From positions 1 to 61,566 of the forward strand of contig NW_025955190.1 in assembly GCF_022376445.1 (NCBI RefSeq): a stretch of DNA of 61,566 nt, given 5' to 3'. The first letter of the stretch is position 1; every line of letters starts with the position of its first letter. A model generated the notes under the pieces. The model had not been told where the DNA came from. It made no database searches and saw nothing but the letters and a program-made list of their open reading frames with translations. This document shows, piece by piece, positions 32,280 to 41,569 of this stretch. The DNA comes from Fomitopsis serialis. Taxonomy: Eukaryota; Basidiomycota; Agaricomycetes; Polyporales; Fomitopsidaceae. The position numbers and the translations under genes were made by a program.

Positions 32280-32362
32280 CGCTCCCTCCTCCCCACTACC
32301 TCCACCTCCACCGCCGCCTCCGCCGCCTCCGCCGCCTCCGCCCCCGCCTCCGCCTCCATCGT
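32280..32362 (-). repeat. GGN microsatellite coding poly-Gly in Gag
   Basis: CCGCCTCCG-type units on the plus strand read as Gly codons in element sense. The Gag frame changes within or near this array, a likely slippage site. Confidence 0.8.
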
Positions 32363-32485
32363 TACCACCGTCATGTTAGGGCCACCACCGTTTCCTCGAG
32401 GTGGGCCATATGGGGGTCCCCTTCCGTAGTTGCCGTGAGAGTCCTCCGGGTACTTAGGAGGGTCTGACTGGTTCGGGAATTGCCT

Positions 32486-32627
32486 CGAGGGAGGGACGTT
32501 CCCTCCGCTCGGGGTTTGCATCGAGGGAGGGACGTTCCCTCCGCTCGCTACGTATCCGGTAGGGGGAGCGCGGTAAAACGATGCTCGGTTCGGGGTAGTG
32601 TCGAGGGAGGGACGTTCCCTCCGCTCG
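32486..32627 (-). repeat. palindromic cassette family C, three copies
   Basis: Copies at 32486-32511, 32522-32547 and 32602-32627, nearly identical. Plus-strand left arm CGAGGGAGGGA, right arm TCCCTCCGCTCG; one unpaired G precedes the closing CTCG. In element sense they encode SGGNVPPS. Confidence 0.85.
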
Positions 32628-34611
32628 TCGCATACCCGGTAGGAGGAACATCGTAGTAGTGGAGGTAATCGTCTGTGGTCCCCTTGGCAGCGTTAGATGG
32701 GGCTTGGGAGACCGAAGGGGTTGCTTGAGGCATGTGCGGAGGTAGGTCGCGTTGCGCCCCTTGAAAGCCTGGGTACGGAGAGTCCATACGCCAGGCTGGT
32801 TGGGGGTGCATGGAGGATAAAGGTTGACCTTGAGGGAATACTGCGTCCCGGACGGTTTGAGCGGCTCCGAAATCGGGAAGAGCGTTTGAGTCGACTCGAT
32901 TCCAAGGGCCCGAAGACCGCCGTTCGTTGGCAGGAGGCGCAGTCGGGATTGACTGAACGTGGTGGGGCTGAGACTTCGGCGGGGGTTCCTGGAACTGTAC
33001 ATGACGAGTCGGTTCATTTTGGGCGGGCGGTAGACCGAAGTTAGGATTGCCGAAGCTCGAACGATTCGTGTAGCGAGGGCGGGAATCGACGTTGGACGGA
33101 GGGAGAGGAGTGCGTACGGGAACTTCAGAGCGCGTAGAGGGCTCGTCAGTAGTGTACGAGACGCCTTGAGTGAGTTCTTGCTCGACTACTTCTGGAGACG
33201 CCATCGATCGAAGAGATGCGTCGAGCTCATCCTGTGAGATGGACGCGTTGTGCACTATCGGGTCCACTAGGAGGGAGTTCGGTAATATCTTGAAACGTTG
33301 CTCGAACGCGATGTGAGGTAGTGAAGGCGTCTCCTCGTCGTTCTGAGCGGCCTGAATCCGGCGAAGTACGACTTCTTGGTATTCCGGGGTTAGGTTGGGG
33401 AATACATCGGGCTTCTTCAACCACTTGTCGAGCATTTCGCGCTTGGTCTTGGACGTGGTGAGCTCCATGCTAAAGTCCGAAGCCGTCGACTTGACCGAGG
33501 TAGGGTACGAATGTCCGCGATGTAGAGCTTGTCGTTGGTGAATCAGGGTGAGCGCTTTTGCCACGCGGTATTGAAGAGTTCGGTGTGCGTCGGAAACCAT
33601 TCCCCTTGAAGAGGACCCGCGCAGCGCACTCATCAAGACGTCGGCGTGGTCAGACTTCCATCGACGGGTTGCACTCTCCAATCGAAGCATGGCGTTCACG
33701 AGGACTTCGAGCCCTTCTACTACGTACTCCGTACGACGTTGATGTTTGACTAGAAGGCTGTAGCGGGACTCCTTGTCTTCTACGATTTTGGAGTCGTGGA
33801 TGTCGTCCGTCTCGAGTTCTTCGTTCGCTAAGTAGTTGCCTTCGTAAAATAGAGAACCGTAGCGGTCGAGAGCATCGGGAGCGCTAAGGCTCAGGTAGAT
33901 ACGTTGGGCTTCCTCGGGGCGGCGAAGATGGGCGAAGAACAGGCCGGCATCGTCGAGCAGATCCCGAAGATGAACGGGGTCGACGGCTTCCTTGGCGGTT
34001 TGACGCATGTCCGAAGAGGAAGGTGGGCTCGGCGAGCTTCGTTCGCTCTTAGAGGAAGGACGCCAAGGCGTGGACGTAGCTTGGGGCCCGACCCCGCTAA
34101 GAATGGACGGAGAGGGCTTGTCGGGTACGGGCATGTGGATCTTGGACGCTCCGGGCGTCGCCAGATTGGTAGGGTCAGAAGGACCAGTTCGTCGGGGCGT
34201 ACGCGGTTCCGGCTGAGCCGTGCTAGAGCTGCTATCTTCACGGTACGGGGTGGCGGGCACGTCAAGCGAGGAGTTCCTCACGTTGTCGCGGCTCCCGGAG
34301 CCCGTGAAGAAGCTGTTGAACGGTCCTGGCTGAGTTGAAGACCGCGCGGCTTCAGTCGCATGCGACGGAGAGCGAAGAACTTCACTCGTCCGGTCGAAGG
34401 ACGAAGGTCCGGGGACGGTTGCCGTGCGGTCGCTGGAGGTCGCCTTCTTCGTTCGTCTCGAGTCCGGGGCTTCTGACGGAGTAGCGGGACTGGGGGCAGA
34501 GATGAACGTGAAGGGAGTGGTCGATCCGGAAGGGACGGTAGAGGTCGGGCGCGTAGGGCGTGCGGGGTAGCCTAAGAACGACGTACCGGCCGGGAGTGAC
34601 GGAGTCGACAT
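32548..34611 (-). CDS. 687-aa N-terminal Gag-like ORF of the gypsy element
   Basis: Starts MSTPSLPAGTSFLGYPARPT just inside the 5' LTR. A Ser/Thr/Pro-rich N-terminal 200 residues precede a helical middle: VDPVHLRDLLDDAGLFFAHL, EYVVEGLEVLVNAMLRLESA, LMSALRGSSSRGMVSDAHRT and KREMLDKWLKKPDVFPNLTP. A Pro/Gln-rich C-terminal third ends in a family-C cassette. It probably belongs to one Gag polyprotein with the capsid block at 30837-32170, from which it is separated by a frame break near 32300-32550. The position after the LTR supports Gag; there is no recognised capsid motif in this part. Confidence 0.65.
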   Translation of the reverse strand: MSTPSLPAGTSFLGYPARPTRPTSTVPSGSTTPFTFISAPSPATPSEAPDSRRTKKATSSDRTATVPGPSSFDRTSEVLRSPSHATEAARSSTQPGPFNSFFTGSGSRDNVRNSSLDVPATPYREDSSSSTAQPEPRTPRRTGPSDPTNLATPGASKIHMPVPDKPSPSILSGVGPQATSTPWRPSSKSERSSPSPPSSSDMRQTAKEAVDPVHLRDLLDDAGLFFAHLRRPEEAQRIYLSLSAPDALDRYGSLFYEGNYLANEELETDDIHDSKIVEDKESRYSLLVKHQRRTEYVVEGLEVLVNAMLRLESATRRWKSDHADVLMSALRGSSSRGMVSDAHRTLQYRVAKALTLIHQRQALHRGHSYPTSVKSTASDFSMELTTSKTKREMLDKWLKKPDVFPNLTPEYQEVVLRRIQAAQNDEETPSLPHIAFEQRFKILPNSLLVDPIVHNASISQDELDASLRSMASPEVVEQELTQGVSYTTDEPSTRSEVPVRTPLPPSNVDSRPRYTNRSSFGNPNFGLPPAQNEPTRHVQFQEPPPKSQPHHVQSIPTAPPANERRSSGPWNRVDSNALPDFGAAQTVRDAVFPQGQPLSSMHPQPAWRMDSPYPGFQGAQRDLPPHMPQATPSVSQAPSNAAKGTTDDYLHYYDVPPTGYATSGGNVPPSTLPRTEHRFTALPLPDT

Positions 34612-34669
34612 GATGAGGAAAGGTAAGAGGTTCGCTAGGTAGTGGACCGCTCCCCTGAATGTCCACCAA

Positions 34670-35240
34670 TGTTAGGGCTCGGCGGTTCGAGTCCTGGACA
34701 CAGGGGGCGGGCTACCTGACGAGACTAACAGTGGTGGTCGCTCGGCGACCAGAGCGGATGGAAAGATAAGTCGTGAGGTCGTTAAGGAGGCGTATAGCCC
34801 GTAGGGGTCGTACGAGGACTGTTGAGTCCTCGTTAAGGTCGTTCACGCAGCTGTTGAGCTCGCGCTGGCAGTCGGCGACGAGCCTGACTGTGAAGGAGTC
34901 GGCGACGAGCCTATCCTAGGCGCAGCGACGAGCTAACACCTTCGAAACGAGAGCGCGACGAGCACTCTCGTTAATGGCCAATCCCGCAGTCGTACGGCGT
35001 GAAGAGTTCGCGCGCGGACGATGTGGTTGGGAGTAAAAGGCTGCTTTCCATTCTAGTAAAGCGCGCGTCTTCGGCGAGACGCGCGCCTAAGTATACAAGA
35101 CATGAACAAAGTAAGTGAATACAGTACGCGTCGTAAGTATCTAGGCTCGGGCGGTAAATACATGCGGGTCGCGGTTATTATACGTAGCACGGAAGAGATT
35201 TATGTACGCAGTCTTAATCCTGTCCGTAGCGTCCGTAACA
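34670..35240 (-). repeat. 5' LTR (element sense) of the gypsy element
   Basis: 571 bp, nearly identical to 21958-22526: about five substitutions and two 1-bp gaps by eye. It carries the same GCGCGCGTCT hairpin at 35061-35086. It should hold the promoter for minus-strand transcription of the element; no specific motif could be assigned. Confidence 0.9.
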
Positions 35241-35322
35241 AATGCTGAGAGAACTTTAACACAACGCTGACTGTATCGCCGCGTATTGCCTACATAAAAG
35301 ATTGATTCATACGATGTTACTA

Positions 35323-35486
35323 TGTGACGGCTGTGTCACATCGTAACCACAAAATATTTGCCACCCAGTTATTCGACCCCTATGCTGTGCGAACGCTGTG
35401 ATTTTGTGACGGCTGTGTCACATCGTAACCACCAAATCTCCGCCACCCGGTTATTCGACCCCTATGCTGTCCGAACGCTGTGATTA
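35323..35486. repeat. 82-bp tandem duplication with an internal hairpin
   Basis: Two copies starting at 35323 and 35405 with a few differences. Each begins with GTGAC, spacer GGCTGT, GTCAC, a small perfect hairpin, and ends with CGAACGCTGTGATT. It lies just right of the LTR. Confidence 0.85.
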
Positions 35487-35589
35487 CGTTGACACGTAAG
35501 CACATTGTGTCATCGACTGGTCGCCACTGCTTTGGTATACACCTACGATGTACCACAAGATGTGGAGGGTAAGGTACATGTGTCGTGCA

Positions 35590-35750
35590 GGTAGTGAGTG
35601 GTCGTGTGGTGGGTAAGCTGTAAGGAGTCGGCGATGGTGGGTGACGATGAGTGACGGTCGAGGACGGTCGATAACAGTCAGTAACGGTCGACCACGGTCG
35701 GTGACGGTAAGTAACGGTCGGTAACGGTCAGTAAAAGTCGGTCAGTTGAG
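35590..35750. repeat. 10-bp-period minisatellite, copy 1
   Basis: From about 35658 the unit GGTCGGTAAC recurs at a strict 10-bp period with substitutions (GGTCGAGGAC, GGTCGATAAC, AGTCAGTAAC and so on). The leader GTGGTCGTGTGGTG...GGCGATG before it is shared with 61170-61340. It ends directly at the helicase fragment. Confidence 0.85.
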
Positions 35751-35754
35751 TTTC

Positions 35755-36560
35755 GCCACCACGCCAAGTCCTCAAGCTCCTTGGGCATGTTCGCATCACT
35801 AGCCTTCAGTGCACGATAGATGTCAATGGAGTACCTATCTTGTTCGGGCGTGATGAACACATGTGCCCTTGTTGCCTGCGCGCCTGGTACGACCTGCACG
35901 GTGGACATCATCCTCCATGTGATTCGGCACGTCGTAGTTTATACCCAATTTCAGCTGCTTGACGTCCAGACCATACGCAGCCACAGACGTCGCAATGACG
36001 ATGGGCACGAGACCGGACTTGAAGTCAGCGATGGTCGAGTCACGGTCGACCTGGACCACCTGGTCCTTGCCACCGTGCAGGGACATGCACAGGTAGCCTT
36101 TGCGCATGAGCTCGCGCAGGAGGTTACCGGCGGCCTCCTGGCAGTTAACGAAGATGAGTGTCCGCGATTCGGGGTCCTCGTTGTACGTCTGCCCAAGAAT
36201 CTCCAAAAGCCGGTTGAACTTGGAGTCTTCGTCCCTGATCTCAACGACCTGATCGATCTCGGGAGCAACAACAGACCGGCCACCGATCGTGATCTCGAGC
36301 GGCTTCCACAGGATCCTGCCTGCCAACGAATCCATCTGCTTCGGGAAGGTCGCGGAGAAGAGGACGGTCTGCCGGTCGGGACGGATGTTGCTGACGATCT
36401 TCATGACCTGTGGTTCGAAGCCCATGTCGAACATCCGGTCGGCTTCGTCGAGGACGAGGTACGCAACACGCTTGAGGTTAGTGACACGGCTCGAGTTGGC
36501 AGTCAACAAACCGATCATGCGGCCAGGCGTACAGACGATGATTTCTGCACCCTTCTTCAT
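35755..36560 (-). pseudogene. DEAD-box RNA helicase fragment, Prp5-like
   Basis: Helicase core from about motif Ib to motif VI. It has [29 protein letters not shown] (DEAD), LFSATFP (SAT) and [11 protein letters not shown], then [10 protein letters not shown] where the family has AARGLD, and [10 protein letters not shown] where it has HRAGRTGRAG. A one-base break near 35840 precedes [20 protein letters not shown]. The sequence pattern is closest to Prp5/DDX46 spliceosomal helicases as I remember them. The N-terminal half, with motifs Q, I and Ia, is missing right of 36560. Substituted motifs V and VI, truncation and the frame break mark a dead copy. No intron is present, so a retrocopy or captured piece is possible. 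Confidence 0.85.
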
Positions 36561-38972
36561 CTCTCACGCGATGAGATGGCCGCCCCTTCCCGTACATCTC
36601 AGGGTTGGAGTCCAAGTGCATGGCAACGCCGGAATGGAACCGCCGATCACGGCTCATCGCTGAGACGTGCTCCAACTCGACGCGACAGGTCCCTTGGGCG
36701 AAGAGCTCCGTCCCGAATGGCCCCATCGGCGGACGTCCAGACGTTCGCCCTTCCCGTACGTCCAGCTATTGAAGCGCCGACATAGCCCCCCGGGAGCGTC
36801 ACGGGGCCTGACATCCTCGTCGGCGCTGTCACTGTCTTGAGCGCGACACACCCCCGGGTCTCGGTGCGCGCTCGCTGGCGGCTAAGCTATTGAACGTGTT
36901 TGGCAGGTCGCTCTTCATAGCTCAGGGTGGTGACTGCCTCAACGGAGTCGGAGCGCGCAGAAGGATAGCATAGCACCCTTCGGCTCCGCGATCCGCGCGC
37001 CATATACAGCGCGATAGACTGAGTGATGCGTCGTACGCGTCCGGCGGGAGCGCAGCGAGACCTTTGCGACGCCTGCGCAGACGCATTTACAACCAGAATG
37101 CCGCGAGACTGAGTGAGTGTGCGACAGTGGAGAGTACGCAGGCGAGCTAGCGAAAATCATGGGTCAGTGTGGGGATATCTGAAGAGAGAGCACGGGAACT
37201 GGCATACCTAGACAGCCATAGGCTCCATTGTCGACTCCATACTGACGCGCACATCCACGCTTTTGATATGCACCAGACAATTTCCCACATAACAATGACG
37301 ATCCCTGCGGACGAGGTCAGCGGCAGTTGAGAGTGATATGCGGCGAATGTGTAGCATACCGATGAGTTTCAAGCTGTCTTATGCGGACGTGTTCTTGGCA
37401 CGCGTGGGGTTCGTGTTCGACTCGGACGAGTATACGAGTGAATGTGAGCCAGTGCATGGCTCGCAGAGACGTGCGGGACTGTTTGAATAGCATGTCGAAA
37501 CTCGCGCGGCTGCGGATCCCGTGGGTTGCAAGTCCTCATTGGCGCTGCGGTGATCCTGAGTGCGGACCAACACCCGATCTCGATGCGTGCGAACTGGCGG
37601 CTTCGGACAGCGGAGAGGATGCTACGAGCTACTCCACACACTCGGGCGATCACTCTTGGTGGTTCAGGGTACAGAGGAGCGTGATTTCGGAGTGCTGCAA
37701 TGCAACATTAGACGTTAGGCCGACGCAATAATCTACAATAGTTATCTACCTGCGTCCGAACTTCCGGTAGTCCAATGTAGAGGTTGTCGGCCAAAGAGTC
37801 ATGCGGGAAGGTGAACGAGCGGGTTTACGAACAAGGAGGAAGGCAATTGAGCGGCAGACCACGTTTGCGCCTGTGGAGCACAATGAGGGAGTCCTTCCCC
37901 ATATGAAAAGCGTGCGTACGCGCTTTCGTTGTTGAGAATCTAACCGCCTGCCATGCCGTTTGATTTGCTCCTCGATGTACTCGTTCTATAGGCAAGCGAG
38001 CAGTCAGTTGCGTGGCTGGGTGAACTTGGTGGCATATGAGCCTGTGAAGGGATCACCCACCTTCCTCGTAGGCGACCTCCACATCCACCATAACTACGTA
38101 CCCTTAAAACTCTCACCGCTCGTCCATCCCACTCACGTGCCGCACCCTAAACTTCAGGACGCTAGCTTGCTGCTCCATCGTCTCCACCGCGCACGCCATA
38201 TCCGTATTACTCTTGTTGCGCATGCATATCAGCGGCGAGTGCACAGACAATGTGGGTGGGGCTCGCCGCCTCGCCTGTCCGAGAGGCCCTCGCTGTCCGC
38301 GCACGCGAGCAGAGACGGCAGTCGGAGAACCGAAATATATACTTCTGCGCGATGATGCCTTCGTCGCTCAAGCTGCAGGAGCAGCGTGCACTTCGACAAG
38401 GTGCGCCCCGGCATGATGAGCGCGCGTGGGTGTATTGATGAGAAGTACGGGCCACTTACTCCTCGAGACGAGCATGTCTAGCGCTGTCAATTGGGCGGAT
38501 CCTCGGGGTCCGACGCCATGCTTTGCAGGCAATGTCGAGGGAAGAATGCCTACAAACCGGGGCTCGCATGACGTTCCACTTGACGGTGGGTGTGACCAGG
38601 GACGAGGTGGATCTGGCTGCGCTGTTCACCTCGGGGAGCGAGTCAAAGAGGCCGTGCCGACTGCAGACTCAGGCTGGCGGTTAAGGAGATTGTCGCGCCT
38701 AGCGGCCTCCCGCTTGCGGTCTCGCAAAGGCTCGTCCCTGCGAAGAAAGGAGTGTCGCCTGGGTGCCTCGAGGTGGTCGTGGCTGTGTAGCGTGCTAGCT
38801 GCCGGGTTTGTTGTTGCGGAGTGACTACCAGGCGCGCGGTGGTTCCGCACAGCCCGTATTCATGGGGGCCACCAGCGCGTGTTGCTCCGTTGACCAGGGT
38901 GCGAGATGGGTAGCGGTGAGTGGACGGAGGTGGGTGAACGAGCGGGGCGGATGCCAGACGCGCAGAGCCTGC
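36561..38972. other. no gene supported
   Basis: Many short open frames on both strands, none with consistent protein-like composition. Around 37370-37730 and 37960-38350 frames are open in several phases with no splice-compatible structure. I see no recognisable domain. It may contain old transposon debris. Confidence 0.35.
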
Positions 38973-38980
38973 ACAGTGCG

Positions 38981-39560
38981 CAAGGGGCCGGCGCGCGCGC
39001 AGCGCGCCGGCCCCCACTGGTACAGACCCCCCCCGTGGGAACGCGATCGGGGAAGGCTCGGACTACCCCAACACGGACGGCAGCGCCGTAATCGCATTAT
39101 CTTCTTACTATCTTCTGTCGATCTTCTGCACAACTTCAGCGCATTCGCCGCATTCTGTCAATACTCGCCTCCGTACTGCCATCATACTTCACTCTGGTAT
39201 ACAGACAGAGTTATGATTAATCTCAAAATGGACACAATCTAGTCATTGCGGCAGAGCAGTATATATCTGTGATGCCATTCTCGAAGTCCATGTTTTACTG
39301 TACGTGCAAGTACTGCTGCACATTTGACTGACCCACTACAAGGTATGTAAATTTTGAACCGCGTAGAAGATTGCCCCTGCCCTTCATCAAAGAGGTCTTT
39401 AGGGTCTGCCTAGGGTCTGAGGCTAGGGGAGACGATGGATGTAACTTAGTGGCGATAGTACTGTGTCCTGAATAGGTAGCCCGAACCTCCCCCGATCGCA
39501 TTCCCACGGGGGGGTCTGTACCAGTGGGGGCCGGCGCGCTGCGCGCGCGCCGGCCCCTTG
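38981..39560. mobile_element. hAT-like MITE, 580 bp, with 8-bp target-site duplication
   Basis: Inverted terminal repeats 38981-39067 and 39475-39560 match over about 87 bp with four substitutions and one C-run length difference; the first 53 bp are identical. Ends are CAAGGGG...CCCCTTG. The flanks carry a perfect 8-bp direct repeat, ACAGTGCG, at 38973-38980 and 39561-39568. An 8-bp duplication with CA(A)GGG-type ends is characteristic of the hAT superfamily. Each terminal repeat itself contains a 13-bp perfect hairpin (arms GGGGCCGGCGCGC / GCGCGCCGGCCCC, loop GCGCA). The inner 400 bp have no coding capacity, so it is non-autonomous. No hAT transposase lies in the window. Confidence 0.9.
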
Positions 39561-39568
39561 ACAGTGCG

Positions 39569-40105
39569 GCTCTCGCGAGTGGCCACTGGCGGACGACGCG
39601 GGAGATCCGCGGATGTGCAAAGAGGGGGCGGCGTGGGCTCGAGAGAGCGTGGTGGGTCCGTGCGCGCAGCGGACTCCAAGCGGACTCGGAGGAAGGGGGC
39701 GTAATGTGGCACGTGTGGTGACCAGTATGTACTCACCAAAATCGTTCTGACTCTCCTCTCCTCTCTGTCGACCTCTCTGTGCTCGTCCTCGCGGTGGCTA
39801 GTCTGTGCGCCAGGGCACATCGGCTTCGTTTGCCCTTGCGCACATAGGGGTGGCCTGCTCGTCAGGCTTGCAAACGCAGCGCATGGGTCGTCTACGCCGT
39901 GGGTCGGACCTTCCGTCGGAGCCTTGTATCCGTTAATAGAAATCCGTTAATAGAACAAGATGGCGCATCGGACTCGCCGTCGCGCAGAGGGCGGGCGCGT
40001 GGTTGCACGACCTCACAATCATCCTCCCGTCGCCCATGATAATGTTGAACGTTGACAGGGAACAATGTCGCACATAATGCCGATTAGCAACGTGGTCAAT
40101 CCCTA
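39569..40105. other. no gene supported
   Basis: Flank of the MITE. Frames here are short. The part 39870-40100 may be the promoter of the gene starting near 40106. Confidence 0.3.
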
Positions 40106-41070
40106 TTGTCTCGTCTGAGCGACCTGGAAGCACAATGCGATGTAGAGGTCGAACGGCGCCCGAGGCGAGGAGGTATAAGAGCTACTGTGTGTGCTCACTA
40201 TGCCAACGTCCCGTTTACTGCAGAGATTGAAGATGCTCTCCTTGGTCCTTGTCTTCGCTATCGTCAAGTATGGTCTAGCTGCACTCCCGCAGGGTCCCCC
40301 AGTCCCCAAGTGAGTATTATCGTCGGTGCAGCTCAACGTCCTGGACTGAGCGGTACTTCGCTTCACAACAGCGACGTGATCATCTGCTTTGCAGGCGAGA
40401 CGGATGACTATAGGAAGATCGCCCCTCAGTTCGACCAGGGCGATCCTGCAATCGATGCTGGCGCTGGAGTGCCACTGCGTGCCACTGTGCTGATTGTGCG
40501 TCTCCCTTGCGGAAAGTGTGAGTCTTTCGTTATGAACGTAAAATCAGGTCTAGAGAGGTCTAACAATGGCTTTTCAGATGCTATTCTGTCCTCGTCGCTC
40601 CCGGGACCCGCTGCTCCTGTGTGTATGGTCCTGTCAAAGAACACGGCAACCATCGTTTCAAAGGTGAAGTCTCCTCAGTACATAGCTGACTGCCTTCTGA
40701 CTTCTGTTCTCGACAGCGGACGTTGACAGTACGCTGGTCCCATGCCCACGACTTGTACCAAGCACAACTCTGTGACACTCAAGATCTTCGGGCGTTTGTC
40801 CGATGTTTCCGAGAGAACAGTGTCGACGCTCCTAGCGATGCCGACATCAAGGACGATGCCTACATTGAGGAGGAAATCGCTGAAGACCTTGATGTCGTCT
40901 CTAGCAACTACGAGGCTTGCCTCGAGTATGGCGCCTTCGCAGACGACGAGTGGACATGGCGTGACGTTCGAGCAGCCTGCTGGATACTCTACGTGATCTA
41001 TGTGGCTCTGCACATTACATGCGCGATGCGCAAACTCGCTCCCACGGAGGAGCGTGCAAGTGTAGCCTAG
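40106..41070 (+). CDS. intron-containing gene of unknown function
   Basis: A start at 40106 (MSRLSDLEAQCDVEVERRPR) is possible, but the first exon is uncertain. Better supported are DVIICFAGETDDYRKIAPQF (about 40374-40525); then an intron GTGAGT...TTTCAG (about 40527-40578) to AILSSSLPGPAAPVCMVLSK; then an intron GTGAAG...CGACAG (about 40662-40717) to TLTVRWSHAHDLYQAQLCDT and the acidic DDAYIEEEIAEDLDVVSSNY. Frame is kept across both introns. No domain was recognised. The end at 41070 is the stop of the open frame; a further intron near 40990 is possible. Confidence 0.45.
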
Positions 41071-41569
41071 ATCTACTTCTTGATTTCTCGCAGCCATAGT
41101 GTCGATGATACCAACCATGTAGTATGCACCCCTTATTCTATGTCTTCTCTTTCTCCGTCCATCCAGCGTCTCAGGCGCAGTGTCGCAACATTCCCTGTTG
41201 TGACGTGTACCCTGGCACTGAATCTTAAGCAGGCGCGAGCAGGAGCCGAATGAAGGGCGCACAATATATAGTACAGCAATTGCAAGGGATTCAAAGAAGA
41301 TGGTATGTAGATAGGCCCGCTGCTGAAGCATCCTTGTTCATCCTAGGCTTACGAGCGGCCACGAACGGTGGTGGTGGGTGACCACACGTAGCGTACTTTG
41401 AGTTGTCGCGTGGAAGAACACTAACACAGGGACGGGCAGAGGCCGGATACTCTGGCCTAAGGAAGTTATCTTCAGTATCCTCAGCCCATCTTCTGTCGTG
41501 CTATTACCGAAAAAAGAACTTATCCCAAACAAACCCATGACATGAGCTCGGATGGATCAAGGGGAGGGC
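41071..41569. other. no gene supported
   Basis: Spacer between the unknown gene and the H+-ATPase pseudogene. Nothing recognised. Confidence 0.3.

Larger units (their letters stand above)
21958..35240 (-). mobile_element. Ty3/gypsy LTR retrotransposon (chromodomain type), 13.3 kb, both LTRs
   Basis: Two direct LTRs (21958-22526 and 34670-35240) bracket gag, protease, RT, RNase H and chromodomain integrase, in that order on the minus strand. A 723-aa ORF and further coding blocks lie between integrase and the 3' LTR. LTRs begin TGTTA and end TAACA. The flanks just outside (AGCGG on the left, AATGC on the right) do not match, so there is no target-site duplication. Just inside the 5' LTR (element sense) lies TTGGTGGACATTCAGGGG, a candidate primer-binding site whose tRNA I cannot name. 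Just before the 3' LTR is a G-rich GGTGGGGGCTC, a possible polypurine tract. The LTRs differ at about five bases and two 1-bp gaps, so insertion was recent, yet most ORFs are frame-broken. Confidence 0.92.

Noticed and set aside
32170..32379. Plus-strand poly-Pro protein
   Set aside because: It is the complement of the poly-Gly microsatellite in Gag.
39940..39960. Short repeat of ATCCGTTAATAGAA as a mobile-element end
   Set aside because: Only two short adjacent copies; explained by local slippage.
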